Shown here piece by piece: positions 11,632 to 22,358 of a DNA stretch of 64,000 nucleotides. The stretch is from NCBI RefSeq assembly GCF_042453785.1, contig NC_091663.1, positions 37,159,001 through 37,223,000 of the forward strand, given 5' to 3'. Made by a program: the position numbers and the translations under genes. The stretch's first letter is position 1. Every line of letters begins with the position of its first letter. The notes below the pieces were generated by a model. The model did not search any database. It worked only from the letters and a program-made list of their open reading frames with translations, and was not told the DNA's origin. The DNA is from Malus domestica. Its lineage: Eukaryota > Streptophyta > Magnoliopsida > Rosales > Rosaceae.

Positions 11632-11664
11632 GAAGGAAGAAAACCATGGAGGTGGAAGATGAGT

Positions 11665-12960
11665 TGAATATCAGAGTGCGCAACAAACGAGGCTAACAAA
11701 ATAATAGGAATTTTATTGAACAAACTGAAAATGTCGAAACGGCTACAAAAAACCTAAGAGACTACATTGTGGCTAACTTAATTACTCTGAATAACAAAGC
11801 TCTCTATTTATAATAAACTAACCCTAGTCCCTAATAAGCAAGGAAACGAAAACCTAATTCTAATGGGCAAGAAACTCTAATATCCTTATCCCACAAGAAA
11901 ACCACAAACAATAATAAATAATAACTAATTTTCCAACACCCCCTGTCAAACTCATGGCGGTACACGTCATGAGTTTGCCAACAAGCAGATGCGGACTGGC
12001 TCCGTTAGGCGGACTGACAGACAGGCAAGCTCCGCAACGCGGACAGACAGAAAGGCAGACTCCGTAACGCGGACAGACAGACAAGCAGATAGGCAATCAA
12101 GCGAGCAAACGAACAATCCAAGCGAACAAGCAAACGAACAATCCAAGTGAACAAGCAAGCTAGCGGATTCTGGCAAACGATCTAATTACTAACCAGGTGC
12201 ACAACGTTACTCGAGTTGTCATCAATCCAATTACTCGAGCAATCGTCGTGGTGGTGGGCAACAACAAACTCCAAACACAGGCTTCAAACAGGCACTATGC
12301 GATGACGATCTGGGCGGGATGTTCATCAGGACGCTGCAGCAAGCAGCAGCAGAGGTTCAAGACTAGCACGAGATGGTGATTGGTCAAGGTCTCAGTCGAA
12401 TCTGGACGCACGTGGATCATGCAAACGAGGCAGCGGACGTGTGGGTCAAATACAGTGTGGGGGCGACGGGTACGGCAAGGGAAGCAGCGGATTCAACTGG
12501 TGGTGGTGCGGACAATGAGTTCAATGGATAGCCGCGGAATCGATTCAAGCAGCGGAGTAGCGATGCACGACAAAGCTTCAGCAAAAATTTTTGTTTTTTT
12601 AAATATCAAACTAAACGAACATACGAAACTAATAACAACCAAAGCAGATTAAATCCCAAAGGATTGAACCTGCTCTGATACCAAGTTGAATATCAGAGTG
12701 CGCAACAAACGAGGCTAACAAAATAATAGGAATTTTATTGAACAAACTGAAAATGCCGAAACGGCTACAAAAAACCTAAGAGACTACATTGTGGCTAACT
12801 TAATTACTCTGAATAACAAAGCTCTCTATTTATAATAAACTAACCCTAGTCCCTAATAAGCAAGGAAACGAAAACCTAATTCTAATGGGCAAGAAACTCT
12901 AATATCCTTATCCCACAAGAAAACCACAAACAATAATAAATAATAACTAATTTTCCAACA
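11665..12960 (-). mobile_element. Small non-autonomous LTR retrotransposon (TRIM/LARD-like), minus strand
   Basis: Two 274-bp direct repeats (11665-11938 and 12687-12960) differ at a single site (T at 11734, C at 12756). On the minus strand they begin TGTTGG and end ATTCA. The right copy is followed on that strand by the primer-binding site TGGTATCAGAGC (12683-12672), and the left copy is preceded by the polypurine tract GACAGGGGG (11947-11939). The 748-bp interior encodes no gag or pol. It contains tandem motifs of about 33 bp (GCGGACAGACAG, CTCCGYAACG) between 12000 and 12100 and GAACAATCCAAG repeats at 12110-12150. The element must have been mobilised in trans. It sits 28 bp beyond the Copia duplication at 11636. 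No clear target-site duplication is seen. Confidence 0.85.
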
Positions 12961-14888
12961 GGGAGAGGGGAAAGATCGGAGACGATCAGTGGAAAATACG
13001 CAGGAAAACTGACCAGAAGAGGAAAAGAATGCAGGGGAAACCGATAGCCACTGACCCTAGCCTGAGCTAGGGCCGGCAAATAATGTTTTTGTTTTTTATT
13101 TTCACGTTAGAGTTTTATATGACCCGGTTTAGGTATCCGATTAATAAATTATCTTTTTCCAACCTTTATTGTTTTTTAAAGGTTGTTTTGCCTCATTTTA
13201 GTTATCTTATTTGATTGGAACTTGAATAAAATTCACATGCAAAGAGTTCATGTCGTCCCTCGATTTTGGCCCAAAGTAAACTCGAGTAGGTGACACTTTA
13301 CGTTACTTTTAAAAATGCAAAAATTAATTATTTTAAAGTCTCTAAAACTGAATGTAAACAATTTCGTTACCACTACAAATAAACCTCAAAATGAAACTAC
13401 AAAGGTTCCAAAATCCATAACAAAAGTACAAAACATCAACGTACACTGTGTTGTCAAAACAACTACAAACATCTAATGTCTTCCAGAATGAACTCAAATC
13501 TTCTACAACTCTTTAAAAACATCCTAATCATGTCAACTTCTCACCCAAGCTGATCTGAAAGGGAAGGGAAAAAGGGTGAGCTACAAAGCTGAGTAAGCAT
13601 CAATATCTGAAACGAAATGATTCGAATGGAAGATCAAAGGAGTTGGATTCAAGAGCTGCAACACAATTAACACAAGATTTTAGTGAATCAATAACAATAC
13701 AATTAAGTTCTGTAATTCATACCTAATGAAGCCTTATTCCCATGGTAGTCACATGAGCCTTATTACTAAATGATTAAAGGTCTAGACTCCTTCCGATGAT
13801 TCAAATGAACTGAATCAACCACATGTTTAGATGCTATACGATGTTCGATTATAAACACTTTAAACAATGAAACGAAGGCAATGACATCTGAATCAATAAT
13901 CAACTGAGTTTCAAATATCAAAGGAGGAAACTGAAAACAGAATCACAATACAACAAAAGTAGCTCAAGAAATTCAGAATGATGGAAGCAAAGCAATGCAA
14001 AGCTAACAACACAAGGATACTTACATGATTCACAATGCTTGAACCATGGAATCCAACAGTTGAGTTCCTTAACTTAACAAATCTCTCTCTCAAACTCTAA
14101 CCTCTTAGTTTTGGTTCTAAAATAAGCAAAATTGGTTGAGGAGAAGCAAAAGCTGTCAATAAAAAGGAGCCAACTTTCTTTAAGCAGATGGTGGAGCGTT
14201 ACTTCAGTTGTGGGCTTGCTTGTTAAGAGGTGGTAGCTTACTTCAAGCAAGTGGTGGAGGTTAACTTTATAAATGATGCCTACTTGTTGTGCTAAAATTT
14301 TAGTAGGGCAGACCAACCAGCCAATCTTATAAAGGTTGACTTGCGTGCATTGGAAAAGCTATGTTATTAATACAGTCGGTCATATTGTTTATCTAAAGGA
14401 GAGTTTGATAACCATTTTGTTTTCAGTTTAAATTTTTTTTTTTAAATGGTAACTACTTTCTGTTTTCAAACGGCCCCAAGGTTTTCTTCAACTCCAAGGC
14501 ACTCTCATGTAATCCCATTCATTCAACAATGGCGAAAAATTAGTCTTTTACAATGTTAATAATTTAGTTATACGAACAAGCCACCAAACAAAAAATACGA
14601 ACATAGCCCAAGCATACCTAGGGCTACAAACCTCTAAGGAAATTTGGAAAGCCATCATAACTCAAGACCAACCATACAATCCCGATTTCCAAATTGCCTA
14701 TGTTCAGCACAAGCCGCATAACCATACATGTGTTAAATTTGGAAGAACAAAATCCACCTTCAGTCCCAGTCGTTCAAATCAACGTCCAAAACGCGTTTAA
14801 AAAATTAGGAGAAACCAGTGAAGGTTCCTCATAAATCGCAGCATTGAGAGGCTCTCCTCTCACAAAAACCGACCACCATTCCAATTCC
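12961..14888. other. Intergenic stretch between the LTR element and the inhibitor gene
   Basis: No gene was recognised. Sequence from 12961 to about 13080 is probably continuous with the DNA left of the Copia element (6846-7283), since both LTR elements were inserted into it. The 13190-14330 part has only short frames without domains. The last few hundred bases before 14972 are the presumed promoter of the inhibitor gene. Confidence 0.5.
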
Positions 14889-14899
14889 TCATATATGTA
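14889..14899 (+). promoter_or_regulatory. Candidate TATA box of the inhibitor gene
   Basis: CATATATGTAC lies about 75-80 bp upstream of the ATG at 14972. Only position and composition support it. Confidence 0.35.
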
Positions 14900-14971
14900 C
14901 ACTCATTCTCCTTGTTTTCTAATTAAATAACCCCCTTCTATTAATTTAACAAAAAAAAAATAATAATAATA

Positions 14972-15565
14972 ATGAAGCCAATTGCAGCAGCATTTTTCTT
15001 CCTCTCAACATTGTGTGCCGGAAGATTTGTCGTGGTCGCCTGTAATGGTCAAGGTCAAGGTGAAAGTGAAGGAAGCAACACCGCTGCCGCCGCGGGGGAG
15101 GTGAATATGAAGCTTCTTGAACAAGCGTGCCAGCATTCACCCAGGAAGGACTTATGCATCGAATCCCTAGAGAAGGACTCGAACAGCAAGGGCGCTGACC
15201 TCATAGGCCTCGCCTACATTGCCGTCCGGCTGGCCGCGGCAATGGCCGCCGACGTGGACGAGCACATGCGGTCGTTGCTCATGCACAACGCCACCACCTT
15301 GGACCCCATGATTCAGCAGGGGTTGGCGGACTGCGTTGAGCACTACTCCGATGCCAACGACCAGCTTGACGACTGCACCGCCGCCATCTCGGCGAGTAAC
15401 TTCAAGGACGTTGAAGTGTGGGTCAACGTGGCGATTTCTGACGCCGACTTCTGCGACAAATCTCTTAAGGGACAGGAATCCGTGATGGTAGCGAAGAACA
15501 AAGCGTTCCGCCTGTTGTGCAATAATATTTTGTCCATAATCAAGGCCTTGCCTGCTGAAAAGTGA
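14972..15565 (+). CDS. Plant invertase/pectin methylesterase inhibitor family protein
   Basis: This is a single-exon frame of 197 residues, typical of the family. Residues 1-24 form a hydrophobic signal peptide (AAAFFFLSTLC), so the product should be secreted or vacuolar. The mature part carries the family cysteines Cys53 and Cys62 in ACQHSPRKDLC (first disulfide hairpin) and Cys121, Cys135, Cys161 and Cys183 in the four-helix bundle. NATT (106-109) is a possible N-glycosylation site. Family members bind either acid invertase or pectin methylesterase one to one. The GLA..AV.LA pattern and the ADCVEHYSDAND segment resemble the Pla a 1/invertase-inhibitor branch, but sequence alone does not settle the target. 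Its neighbourhood to two PME genes makes a PME target attractive, though that is inference. Base composition is GC-richer than its surroundings. Confidence 0.88.
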   Translation: MKPIAAAFFFLSTLCAGRFVVVACNGQGQGESEGSNTAAAAGEVNMKLLEQACQHSPRKDLCIESLEKDSNSKGADLIGLAYIAVRLAAAMAADVDEHMRSLLMHNATTLDPMIQQGLADCVEHYSDANDQLDDCTAAISASNFKDVEVWVNVAISDADFCDKSLKGQESVMVAKNKAFRLLCNNILSIIKALPAEK

Positions 15566-16202
15566 TTTTCTTGAATCCTCATCATACGGATATAATTAGT
15601 AGCTAGCTAAATATTATCAAAATTTTAAATTTATGTAATTAATATAAATTATAAATTACTAAAAAGTGTCAACTTTGTGATTGACTCACAGTTTTTCAAT
15701 GACAATTGTTGGTTATATATACCACGCAACGATTTTATTAACAATTTTTTGTGAAATTGAACTCAACACCTAATTAACGGCTATTAAACCAAATAATCAT
15801 GTGCAAATACGTAGCGATGCATCCTTCTCTGAGTTCTCTCTAATAGTTTTTTCCAAACTCAAAGCAAGGTCTGCCGTCACAAGATGGTATAGCTATATCA
15901 TCAAGTTGATGTGATCTGTCATAAACAATTAGAAGAGCAAACCTAGTAAATTAAATGTTCGTGATTTTGTTTAAGTAGAGATTAATAAGATGCATGAGAG
16001 TTCCAAGGTATAACGGAACACATGCACGTGAAAGAAGGCGGTTCAGAAGGATTGCTTTTGGTAACTCCTATGTAGTTGTCTTCTATGAGTGGCATTTGCA
16101 TTCATTTCAGATGCGTCATAGCAAAGATAAAGAGCAGAAACAAAAAAGAGTACAAGGACGCAATCAATTTTGTTGCTCGTGTAACAAGGAAAATGCCAAG
16201 GG
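15566..16202. other. 3' flank of the inhibitor gene, no further gene seen
   Basis: AT-rich sequence with short frames only. A frame starting at 15994 runs into the MITE at 16203 and is not supported as coding. Confidence 0.55.
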
Positions 16203-16537
16203 AGAAATGCTAAGAGTCTCTCTCAAAATGAGACTTTCTATAGATTTTTTGCCATCTCATTTTTTTGGCATAAAGTTTTATAATGTTGGTACGAGAATTT
16301 CATCAAAAAATAAAGTGGCAGAGAGTCCCATAAGCGATAAATTTTTCATTGTGACTGGAACACAGGTGGTACACCACATGTTTTTATATACGTGGTGTGA
16401 AATTTTATTTTTTAAGTTATTAGTTTTTTAACACACATATCACATCATTTGTATAGTAACATGTGGTGTACCACCCTGTGTACTGGTCACACTGAAAAAT
16501 CTCTTCCACTTTTGAGAGAGTTTTCTTAGCATTTCTC
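16203..16537. repeat. MITE family B copy interrupted by MITE family A
   Basis: The left arm GAGAAATGCTAAGAGTCTCT (16203 on) is inverted at the right end (AGAGAGTTTTCTTAGCATTTCTC, ending 16537). A complete family-A MITE (16341-16500) is nested between the arms. Family B recurs at 16555-16692 (partial) and 22186-22358. The nesting shows that family A was active after this B copy inserted. Confidence 0.7.
16341..16500. repeat. MITE family A, copy 2 (nested)
   Basis: The ends ATTTTTCATTGTGAC and GTCACACTGAAAAAT are inverted repeats, continued by GGTGGTACACCACATGT and ACATGTGGTGTACCACC. At 160 bp it has the same size as copy 1. The conserved interior is inverted relative to the copies at 4491 and 40647. 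Confidence 0.8.
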
Positions 16538-16554
16538 AATGCTAATTAAGGAGA

Positions 16555-16692
16555 TTCTCTCAAAAGTGTGACTCTTTATATACTCTTTGTCACCTCATAT
16601 TTTTGGTACAATTTCCGTATCAACATTAAAAAACCTTTTACAAAAAAATAAGGGATGACAGAAAGTTTACGAAGAGTCTCACTTTTGAGATG
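16555..16692. repeat. MITE family B, partial copy
   Basis: CTCTCAAAAGTGTGACTC near 16557 is inverted at GAGTCTCACTTTTGAGA near 16675, and both flank TTTGTCACC/GGATGACA motifs. It directly follows the nested copy, so the locus holds two adjacent B insertions. Confidence 0.55.
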
Positions 16693-16746
16693 TAACAAAT
16701 CAAAAGAGTCTAATAGCCCAAAATCTTGTATTCATGCATTAAAAGA

Positions 16747-16748
<2 letters not shown>

Positions 16749-16787
<39 letters not shown>
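16749..16787. repeat. (AT)n microsatellite
   Basis: About 38 bp of AT dinucleotides followed by TTTA repeats. Confidence 0.95.
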
Positions 16788-16790
<3 letters not shown>

Positions 16791-16869
16791 TTATTTATGA
16801 ACGTCGGAGTTGGCAGTTTGGAGTTTTCCCTCTTGGTTATGTTCGCGGAGTTTTAGATAAGCAACTTTA

Positions 16870-17600
16870 AATCTCTCTTGGTATTCCACTCAAGTTATGT
16901 AATGCTCCTTTTATTGTTCTCATTCTTTGGCATCGTCCGTATGATTGGGCTAGGGAGAATGCGTATGGGGTTGCTAAGGGTAACTCGGGTCGTACATCTT
17001 GCTCTGGGGTTTTCCTGATTCAACTAGTTATTTTCTTGGTGGTTTCTTTCGGAGTTTGGGGCATCATGTACTTCTTTCTATGCGGAGCTTCATGTTTTCA
17101 TCCCTTATTGTGGAGTTGGCCCACGCGCGGAATGGTGAAATTTGTGGCTCAAAAGTGACGCTTCTAGTGTGATCTCTTGCTTTTCTTCTGACTTTTTTCT
17201 CCTCTTTGGCAACTGTGGATTCATTGGAAAAAATGTCTTTCCCTTTTGAAACACATGATTTTCCAGTGCTCTCATATTTTGTCGAGAATGGAATGCGGTC
17301 GCTGATAAATTAGCAAATTTAGGGTTACTTTCGTCTTTCCCTGTATGGCATGCGGTTCCACCATTGGAGACTCCCTCTTCTTCATATGAATTTTCGAGCA
17401 TCCCGGCATATAAGTTTTTCTTATGTCTTCCCTTCTTTTTTCATGTATTTTTTATTTTATTTTTCTTGCATTATGATGGTAAGGTTTATGTCCTTCTGAA
17501 TAGGTATAATTTCTTATTTCGCTATCAATAAAATTCCTCTCGTATTGCTAAGGTTTCTAAACATAAAAAAAAATAAAAAAAAAATTTAAAAAAAAGTCTG
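16870..17600 (+). pseudogene. LINE RNase H domain relic with poly(A)-like tail
   Basis: In shifting frames the + strand reads DWARENAYGVAKGNSG (RNase H beta-1), SGVFLI, WSWPTRGMVKF and, near 17280-17340, SRMECG or, in the next frame, REWNAVADKLANLG. The latter is the hallmark H-x-x-R-x-x-N-x-x-A-D-x-L-A motif of RNase H domains carried by plant LINEs. Several frameshifts and stops separate the pieces. The relic ends in an A-rich stretch near 17565-17595 after a polyadenylation-like AATAAA (17527). It is a 5'-truncated, dead non-LTR retrotransposon. Confidence 0.65.
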
Positions 17601-18472
17601 AATTCTTTAACTTGTTGGCTTTGTGATACAACTAAAGGCCAATAGGTTAGATAAACCGAAGTCAGTGTTCAACGTAGAACATTCTTTACACTGCATTATG
17701 TCAAAGAAGTAGAACCATTTGAGATTAGCAGACCAAAAGAACAAAAGCAGAGTGTCTCAAATTAATATCTTGGCTTTTAGACCAAATTTGAGTCATATAA
17801 TTGAAGCTATAAATCGCTGCCTAATAAATTGGGCGTCTAAACTTGTAATCTTTTGCCCGACACGAAACAGAGTACTCCATGTCCTTCATTTCAATTGCGT
17901 GGATGGCTTGGGAGATCCTTCTTGGGATGTATGCTTAAGTATCGAAAACTGTTGGAAACTAACAACCAACAAGAGCGAGGGAAACATGAACCCTGGAATT
18001 GATATGGGGCACATAGTTTACGTATCACATGCTATACACCTTCAGTTCCTGCAGCTTGTCAAATGTCGAAGCTAGCTTAGATCTAGTCTTTCTTGATCTG
18101 AGAGAGATTTTTGTAACAATCACTCTATCATATATTATAAAATGGATGGACGTCATGACATAATCCCACCCATTTTGGTATGTCAAGGCACTACACTACA
18201 AGTCCATATCTATTTTAGGTCAAAAACGTTATAATAGGATACCATAGCCTTATAAAAAAAAAGCTAGATCAGCCAACGCTATATATTCAGGCATTTCTCT
18301 AGCATTTTTGGAAGTCACATTAAAAAAATATTTACTAACAACGAACTACAAAAAGTGTACTCCAATCTTTTGATGTATATGCTTCAAATTTGACAAATTG
18401 TATTAAGAGGCATCAAGAAAGTTTCTTCTAACATGATTGTTATAAAGCCAATCAGTTACAATACAAAATAAG
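17601..18472. other. Intergenic stretch, no gene seen
   Basis: The longest frame (17719-18075) has no recognisable domain and no splice support. I see nothing else in this stretch. Confidence 0.5.
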
Positions 18473-18620
18473 GGGGTGTGATATCCACACGCCCTATTTT
18501 ACTTCTCACACACTTTTTTAATTTTCAACTGTCTGATCGGATGGATTAATCTAGATCAACGGACAGAAATAATCAAGGGGTGTGTGAGAAGTAAAATGAG
18601 GTGTGTGGATAGCACATCCC
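18473..18620. repeat. MITE family C, copy 1
   Basis: The ends GGGTGTGATATCCACACGCC and GTGTGTGGATAGCACATCCC are inverted repeats, continued by TTTTACTTCTCACACAC and GTGTGTGAGAAGTAAAAT. Size is about 148 bp with no coding capacity. It lies about 160 bp beyond the stop codon of the first PME gene. A relative lies at 32875-33015. Confidence 0.8.
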
Positions 18621-18779
18621 AAAATAAAACCACTTATAATATTGTATCCGAAATTGTAAATTGAGAATGCTTAATTGGGCATTACATGCTTATTACTTCA
18701 CTTTAAAAAATGGCAAGGAGAAAGAATAGTAAAAGAGAAGATTAAAAAATGGCCTGCAAATTGCAATCCAAGAACTTTA

Positions 18780-20836
18780 TCAAATTAATCCGCCGGTGTA
18801 AGGCACTCCGGTTTGAGGCAACCAATCATCTCCCAGCAAGAAATTAGTCACCGTGAAATTAGCGGCGTCGGTAGAATTAATCACATGATAACCGGGCCAC
18901 GTAACTCTGTTCGTAGTGTTCGATCCGGGTCCAGTGTTGTTGTACTCAGCGTAATACAATGTGCTTAGCGCAAAATCTCCGTCCCAAGCGCGCCAACCAA
19001 CAGATTCCACCAAGCTATCAATGTAAGACTGCATGTAAACTGTCCTAGAATACTCCTTCCATGGCCTGCCCAAATAAGTCTTTGTACTGCTGTTGCTAGA
19101 GGCTAAATCATCGGCGGCACGAATGGTGCAATTATGAATCGAAGTGCCTGTGTTTTGGTTCGGATCTGTTCTACCCTGAGCCGTAATGGCGTTGAACTGA
19201 CCGCTCATCGGCAGGCGGGGATAAATGTTGCAGTTTTGGAAAACCACTGCAGCATTTCCAAATATGAAGTCTACGGTGCCGTATATGTCACATTCTCTGT
19301 AGAATTGCCGAAGAGAATGTGTGTATAGTGTGTCTTGGTACGCTTCAAAGCTGCAACTATAAAAGGTTGACAGATCCGCGCCGCTTCGGACTGCAACCGC
19401 TTGGTGCTTGATTGCTCCGGCGGTGTTGCGGAACGTTATGTTCACCGCTACAAATCCAGGTGCAACCACAGCTGCAATATTTATCATATTCGAGAACTTG
19501 TAAGATACTAATTCAACATTATATAATGACTACTGATATTATAGAAAATGCACATAAATCAATTTGACCGTTCTCGTCAAATATTAAGTGGCTTTTGGTT
19601 TAGCTCTTCTTGACAATTAAAGCACTTTTAAATGTTCAATGACATCGTTTTCTGTCATGCTCATTCAAAGCAACTCTCTTGAATGTTTAAGAAAAGTCTT
19701 AATGATTTTTAAATAAAAGTATTAAGGTGTTACGTAACCAATATCAAATAGCTAATTGTGTTGTTAAACCGTCAATTATAATAGAATGAATTTTAATTTC
19801 TTGTTTAAGACTACTTACCAAATGTTGCAGAGTTGAAAGTTGTCCATCCATCAACAACGCTCCGGTTACCGGTGATAATCGTCTGGTTAATGCCGTCTCC
19901 GACCATCATTAAGTACCTCTTATTTTTAGCAACCGAGACGTACTCTTCATAAACACCGGCTGTGACATAGATCAAGAAGTACCCATCAGTTGGTGCAGAG
20001 TTGTTTGGAGCCGCCGCAATGGCGTCATTGATGGTGGAGAAGTTTCCGGTTCCGTCCCGACTCACCGTCACGATCTCACTCACTAACACTTCATCGTCCG
20101 CCGTCTCCGTCTGCAGCATCTTCCGCTTGCTCACGCTCTCGTAAACGGCACGCGTTTTGCTCGACATCTTCAGCGGCAAGCGTCCGTTCTTGAAGCCCCG
20201 CTGCGTCCTAGTCGGGCGCCACGCGGCTTGTTTCTTCTTCTTGGGAACCCACCCTTTGGTAAAAAGTGCTAGTGAAACGCTGTAGAATTTAGTGTCGTTT
20301 TTGAGCGGGGCGGAGAGGCCGTTTTTCAGACTCCACGCCGACGCGGTGGACTGAATGCCATCGAAACATGTTTGCTGGTTGGTGAGAATGGCGCTGAGGA
20401 GGGTTTGGACGTCGTTGGCTTTGAGTGTGGAAAGGGTTTTGCTAGTTTTATTGACGGTTTCAAAACTGTTGAGCAAAAAGTCCATGTTGAGGCCGGCAAG
20501 CAGCAGGCAGTCCTCGAGAGCTCGGACGGCGGTAAGTGACAAAGTAGAACGTCTTTGGAGATACTTGTCGATAAGTTTTAAGAATTCTCGGGATTGGGAT
20601 AAGGACTTTCGGACGGAGAAACGGCCGTAGAAGTAGACATTTTCGGGTTTGTGGTTGTGAGGGAGGACAGATTTGCAAAAGGAAGGGTCGGGGGTGGATT
20701 TGCAAATGGTTCCGGCAGAGACAGTGGTTGAAGAGTTATCCGCGGCTAAAGATAGAGTGGCAAAGAGTGGAACGAGAAGGATGAGAAATGAAGCTAAAAG
20801 ATTGAGGGATGAGATTAGCTTAGAATTATAAGCCAT
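18780..20836 (-). CDS. Type-I pectin methylesterase (PMEI pro-region plus PME domain), gene 1
   Basis: Exon 1 is 20836-19819 and exon 2 is 19471-18780, joined in phase 1 by a GT-AG intron of 347 bp, giving 569 residues. Residues 1-31 are a signal peptide. Residues about 40-195 form the PMEI-like pro-domain (Cys45, Cys54, Cys110, Cys157). RKML at 238-241 is the basic processing site used in the Golgi to release the enzyme. The PME domain follows, with catalytic Asp386 (YQDTLY) and Asp407 (GTVDFIFGNA), the GQFNAITAQGR segment and YLGRPWKEYSRTVYMQS with the conserved Arg. The product should be secreted to the wall to remove methyl esters from homogalacturonan. A long basic linker (about 199-237) is absent from the neighbour copy at 24501-26408. 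Gene 1 and gene 2 share intron position and phase and are clearly tandem duplicates. Confidence 0.95.
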
Positions 20837-21539
20837 TTGGATTGGAATTTGAATTAGTATTGTATACTATTTAGTGGAGTTGATGATTGGTGATAGGCTT
20901 GATTCATATATATATATATACACACACACATAGGAGGCGAGAGAGGGAGCTGGATTATTTTTCTGGCTTGATAATATGGTGGTTGGAGTGAACAATTTTT
21001 TTGTGGGTATTCGTATTTGTGAGGTCAACTGAATTGTAAGACTTTGTGTACAAATACGCGTTAGATCTCAGACTTGATGTTATTTGTACATGCAAACGTC
21101 GACTAATAGTAGTATGTAGTCATCCTAGTCCCATTCATCCAATAGAATAATGTGGTCTCGTTGTTTTAGCGAGTGATTTTTTTGGAAACATAGGTGCCAG
21201 TCTGTAAGGTATTTTGCTTCTGTTACCTTTTTTGCAGATTTATACCAATTTCTCTTAGTTCGTATGGTAATCGTATAAGAGTTCTATATTACCTTTTGTA
21301 CGTACTCTCTTGTATTTGTTTGGTTCTCACAATGCATTCATTCTATATTGTTGTAAAATAAAATAAAATAAAATAAAAGATATATGATTTCTTGAGTGGG
21401 TTGTCCAATAATAGCTCCTAAATTATCTTTATATTTCACAGTATTTTGTTATTTACTTATAAATTAGATGCATTGGGGCATTTGTCAACGGTGGGGAAGG
21501 TGCCCAAGGGAAGGGGATTGGTGACATCGAGTAGGATAG
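20837..21539. other. Promoter-side flank of PME gene 1
   Basis: A TA/CA-rich run (about 20908-20930) contains a TATATATATA stretch that reads as a TATA box on the minus strand, 70-90 bp upstream of the ATG at 20836. Farther out the DNA is AT-rich, including an (AAATA)n-like run near 21357, with no gene. Confidence 0.45.
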
Positions 21540-21548
21540 ATATCAATC

Positions 21549-21769
21549 GGACTTGGATTGTCTGCCCTCCTAGTTGTGGTGCCCTTCCATGCCCTCTTAT
21601 TTTGTGCGGTCACGGTTAAGCCACGTCAATATTTTATATTTTTATTATTTTTTGTCTTATTATCTTATTAAAAAATTAATATAAAATATTGACGTGGCTT
21701 AATCGTGACCGCACAAAATAGGAGGGCATGGAAGGGCACCACAACTAGGAGGGCAGACAATCCAAGTCC
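21549..21769. repeat. Mutator-type MITE with 9-bp target-site duplication and near-perfect hairpin
   Basis: The 221-bp element has arms of about 90 bp that are almost perfect reverse complements (outer ends GGACTTGGATTG and CAATCCAAGTCC, inner ends near TAATATTTT). It is flanked by a perfect 9-bp duplication, ATATCAATC, at 21540-21548 and 21770-21778. The 9-bp length is the classical signature of Mutator-like transposases. No coding capacity is present. A transcript would fold into a long hairpin. Confidence 0.9.
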
Positions 21770-21814
21770 ATATCAATCTTCAGGCATGATTTATATGTCA
21801 GGAGGAACCTGTCT

Positions 21815-22015
21815 GGATTCTCTTTACGAGGATCTTGGAATCCTCAAATCGTGTTTGTTTATCGTATATTGTGCGATCAATTTTCGTCAAGTACTATTTA
21901 TATTTAATTTAAAATAAAAGTATTTAAAATGATTTCTGACCGCATAATATACGATGAACGAACAATATTTAAGGATTTTCAGAATCCTCACAAATAGAAT
22001 CCGGAGAGGATCCTC
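21815..22015. repeat. MITE family D, copy 1
   Basis: The left part (GGATTCTCTTTACGAGGATC, then CGTATATTGTGCG) is inverted in the right part (CGCATAATATACG, then GGAGAGGATCCTC). Relatives with the same GATGTA/ATACGATGAA core are at 33367-33555 and 41283-41492. About 200 bp and non-coding. Confidence 0.7.
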
Positions 22016-22185
22016 ATTCACTAATATAATAATTTGATGGGGTATTTGCATGTAAGAACTTTCGGCCAAATACATTGTCGCATTTGCTACTTGGAGAATT
22101 TTCAATTCAATATTATTCTGGTAGTGGGTGTGTTTTAAATTGAAGGTGAAATTATTGTTAACTAACCCAGAGGATATAAGATCAG

Positions 22186-22358
22186 AAAAATGCTAAGAGA
22201 ACTCTCTCAAAAATGAGATTTTTTATAAAATTTTTGTCACCACACAATTTAACATAGATTTTTGTACTAATATTATAATATATTGTGCAAAAAAATATGA
22301 ATTGACATAGAATTAATGATGAGTTCTACTTTGAAGAAAATTCGATAAGCATTTCTCA
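22186..22358. repeat. MITE family B, copy 3
   Basis: AAAATGCTAAGAGAACTCTC at the left end and ATAAGCATTTCTC at the right end match the termini of the copy at 16203-16537. The TTTTTGTCACC motif of that family is also present. Confidence 0.65.

Larger units (their letters stand above)
7284..11636 (+). mobile_element. Copia LTR retrotransposon lacking gag, with target-site duplication
   Basis: Two 174-bp LTRs (7289-7462 and 11458-11631) flank the element. The 5-bp duplication GAAGG is present at 7284-7288 and 11632-11636. A primer-binding site TGGCATCAGAGC (7463-7474, initiator tRNA-Met type) directly abuts the 5' LTR, and a polypurine tract GAGGGGGAG (11449-11457) abuts the 3' LTR. I count two differences between the LTRs, about 1%, so the insertion is recent. 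The order protease, integrase, RT, RNase H defines Copia. The roughly 600 bp between PBS and protease hold no gag domain or zinc knuckle, so the copy is not autonomous. LTRs begin TG but end TT rather than CA. Confidence 0.93.

Noticed and set aside
12197-12652. Plus-strand frames in the interior of the small LTR element
   Set aside because: No gag, pol or other domain. Composition is repeat-driven and the element reads on the minus strand.
11660-12965. Target-site duplication for the small LTR element
   Set aside because: Left flank TGAGT and right flank GGGAG do not match. The shared AGT before the left border also occurs at the internal border, so no duplication can be claimed.
20355-20705. 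Open frames on both strands inside PME exon 1
   Set aside because: They are shadows of the conserved PME reading frame.
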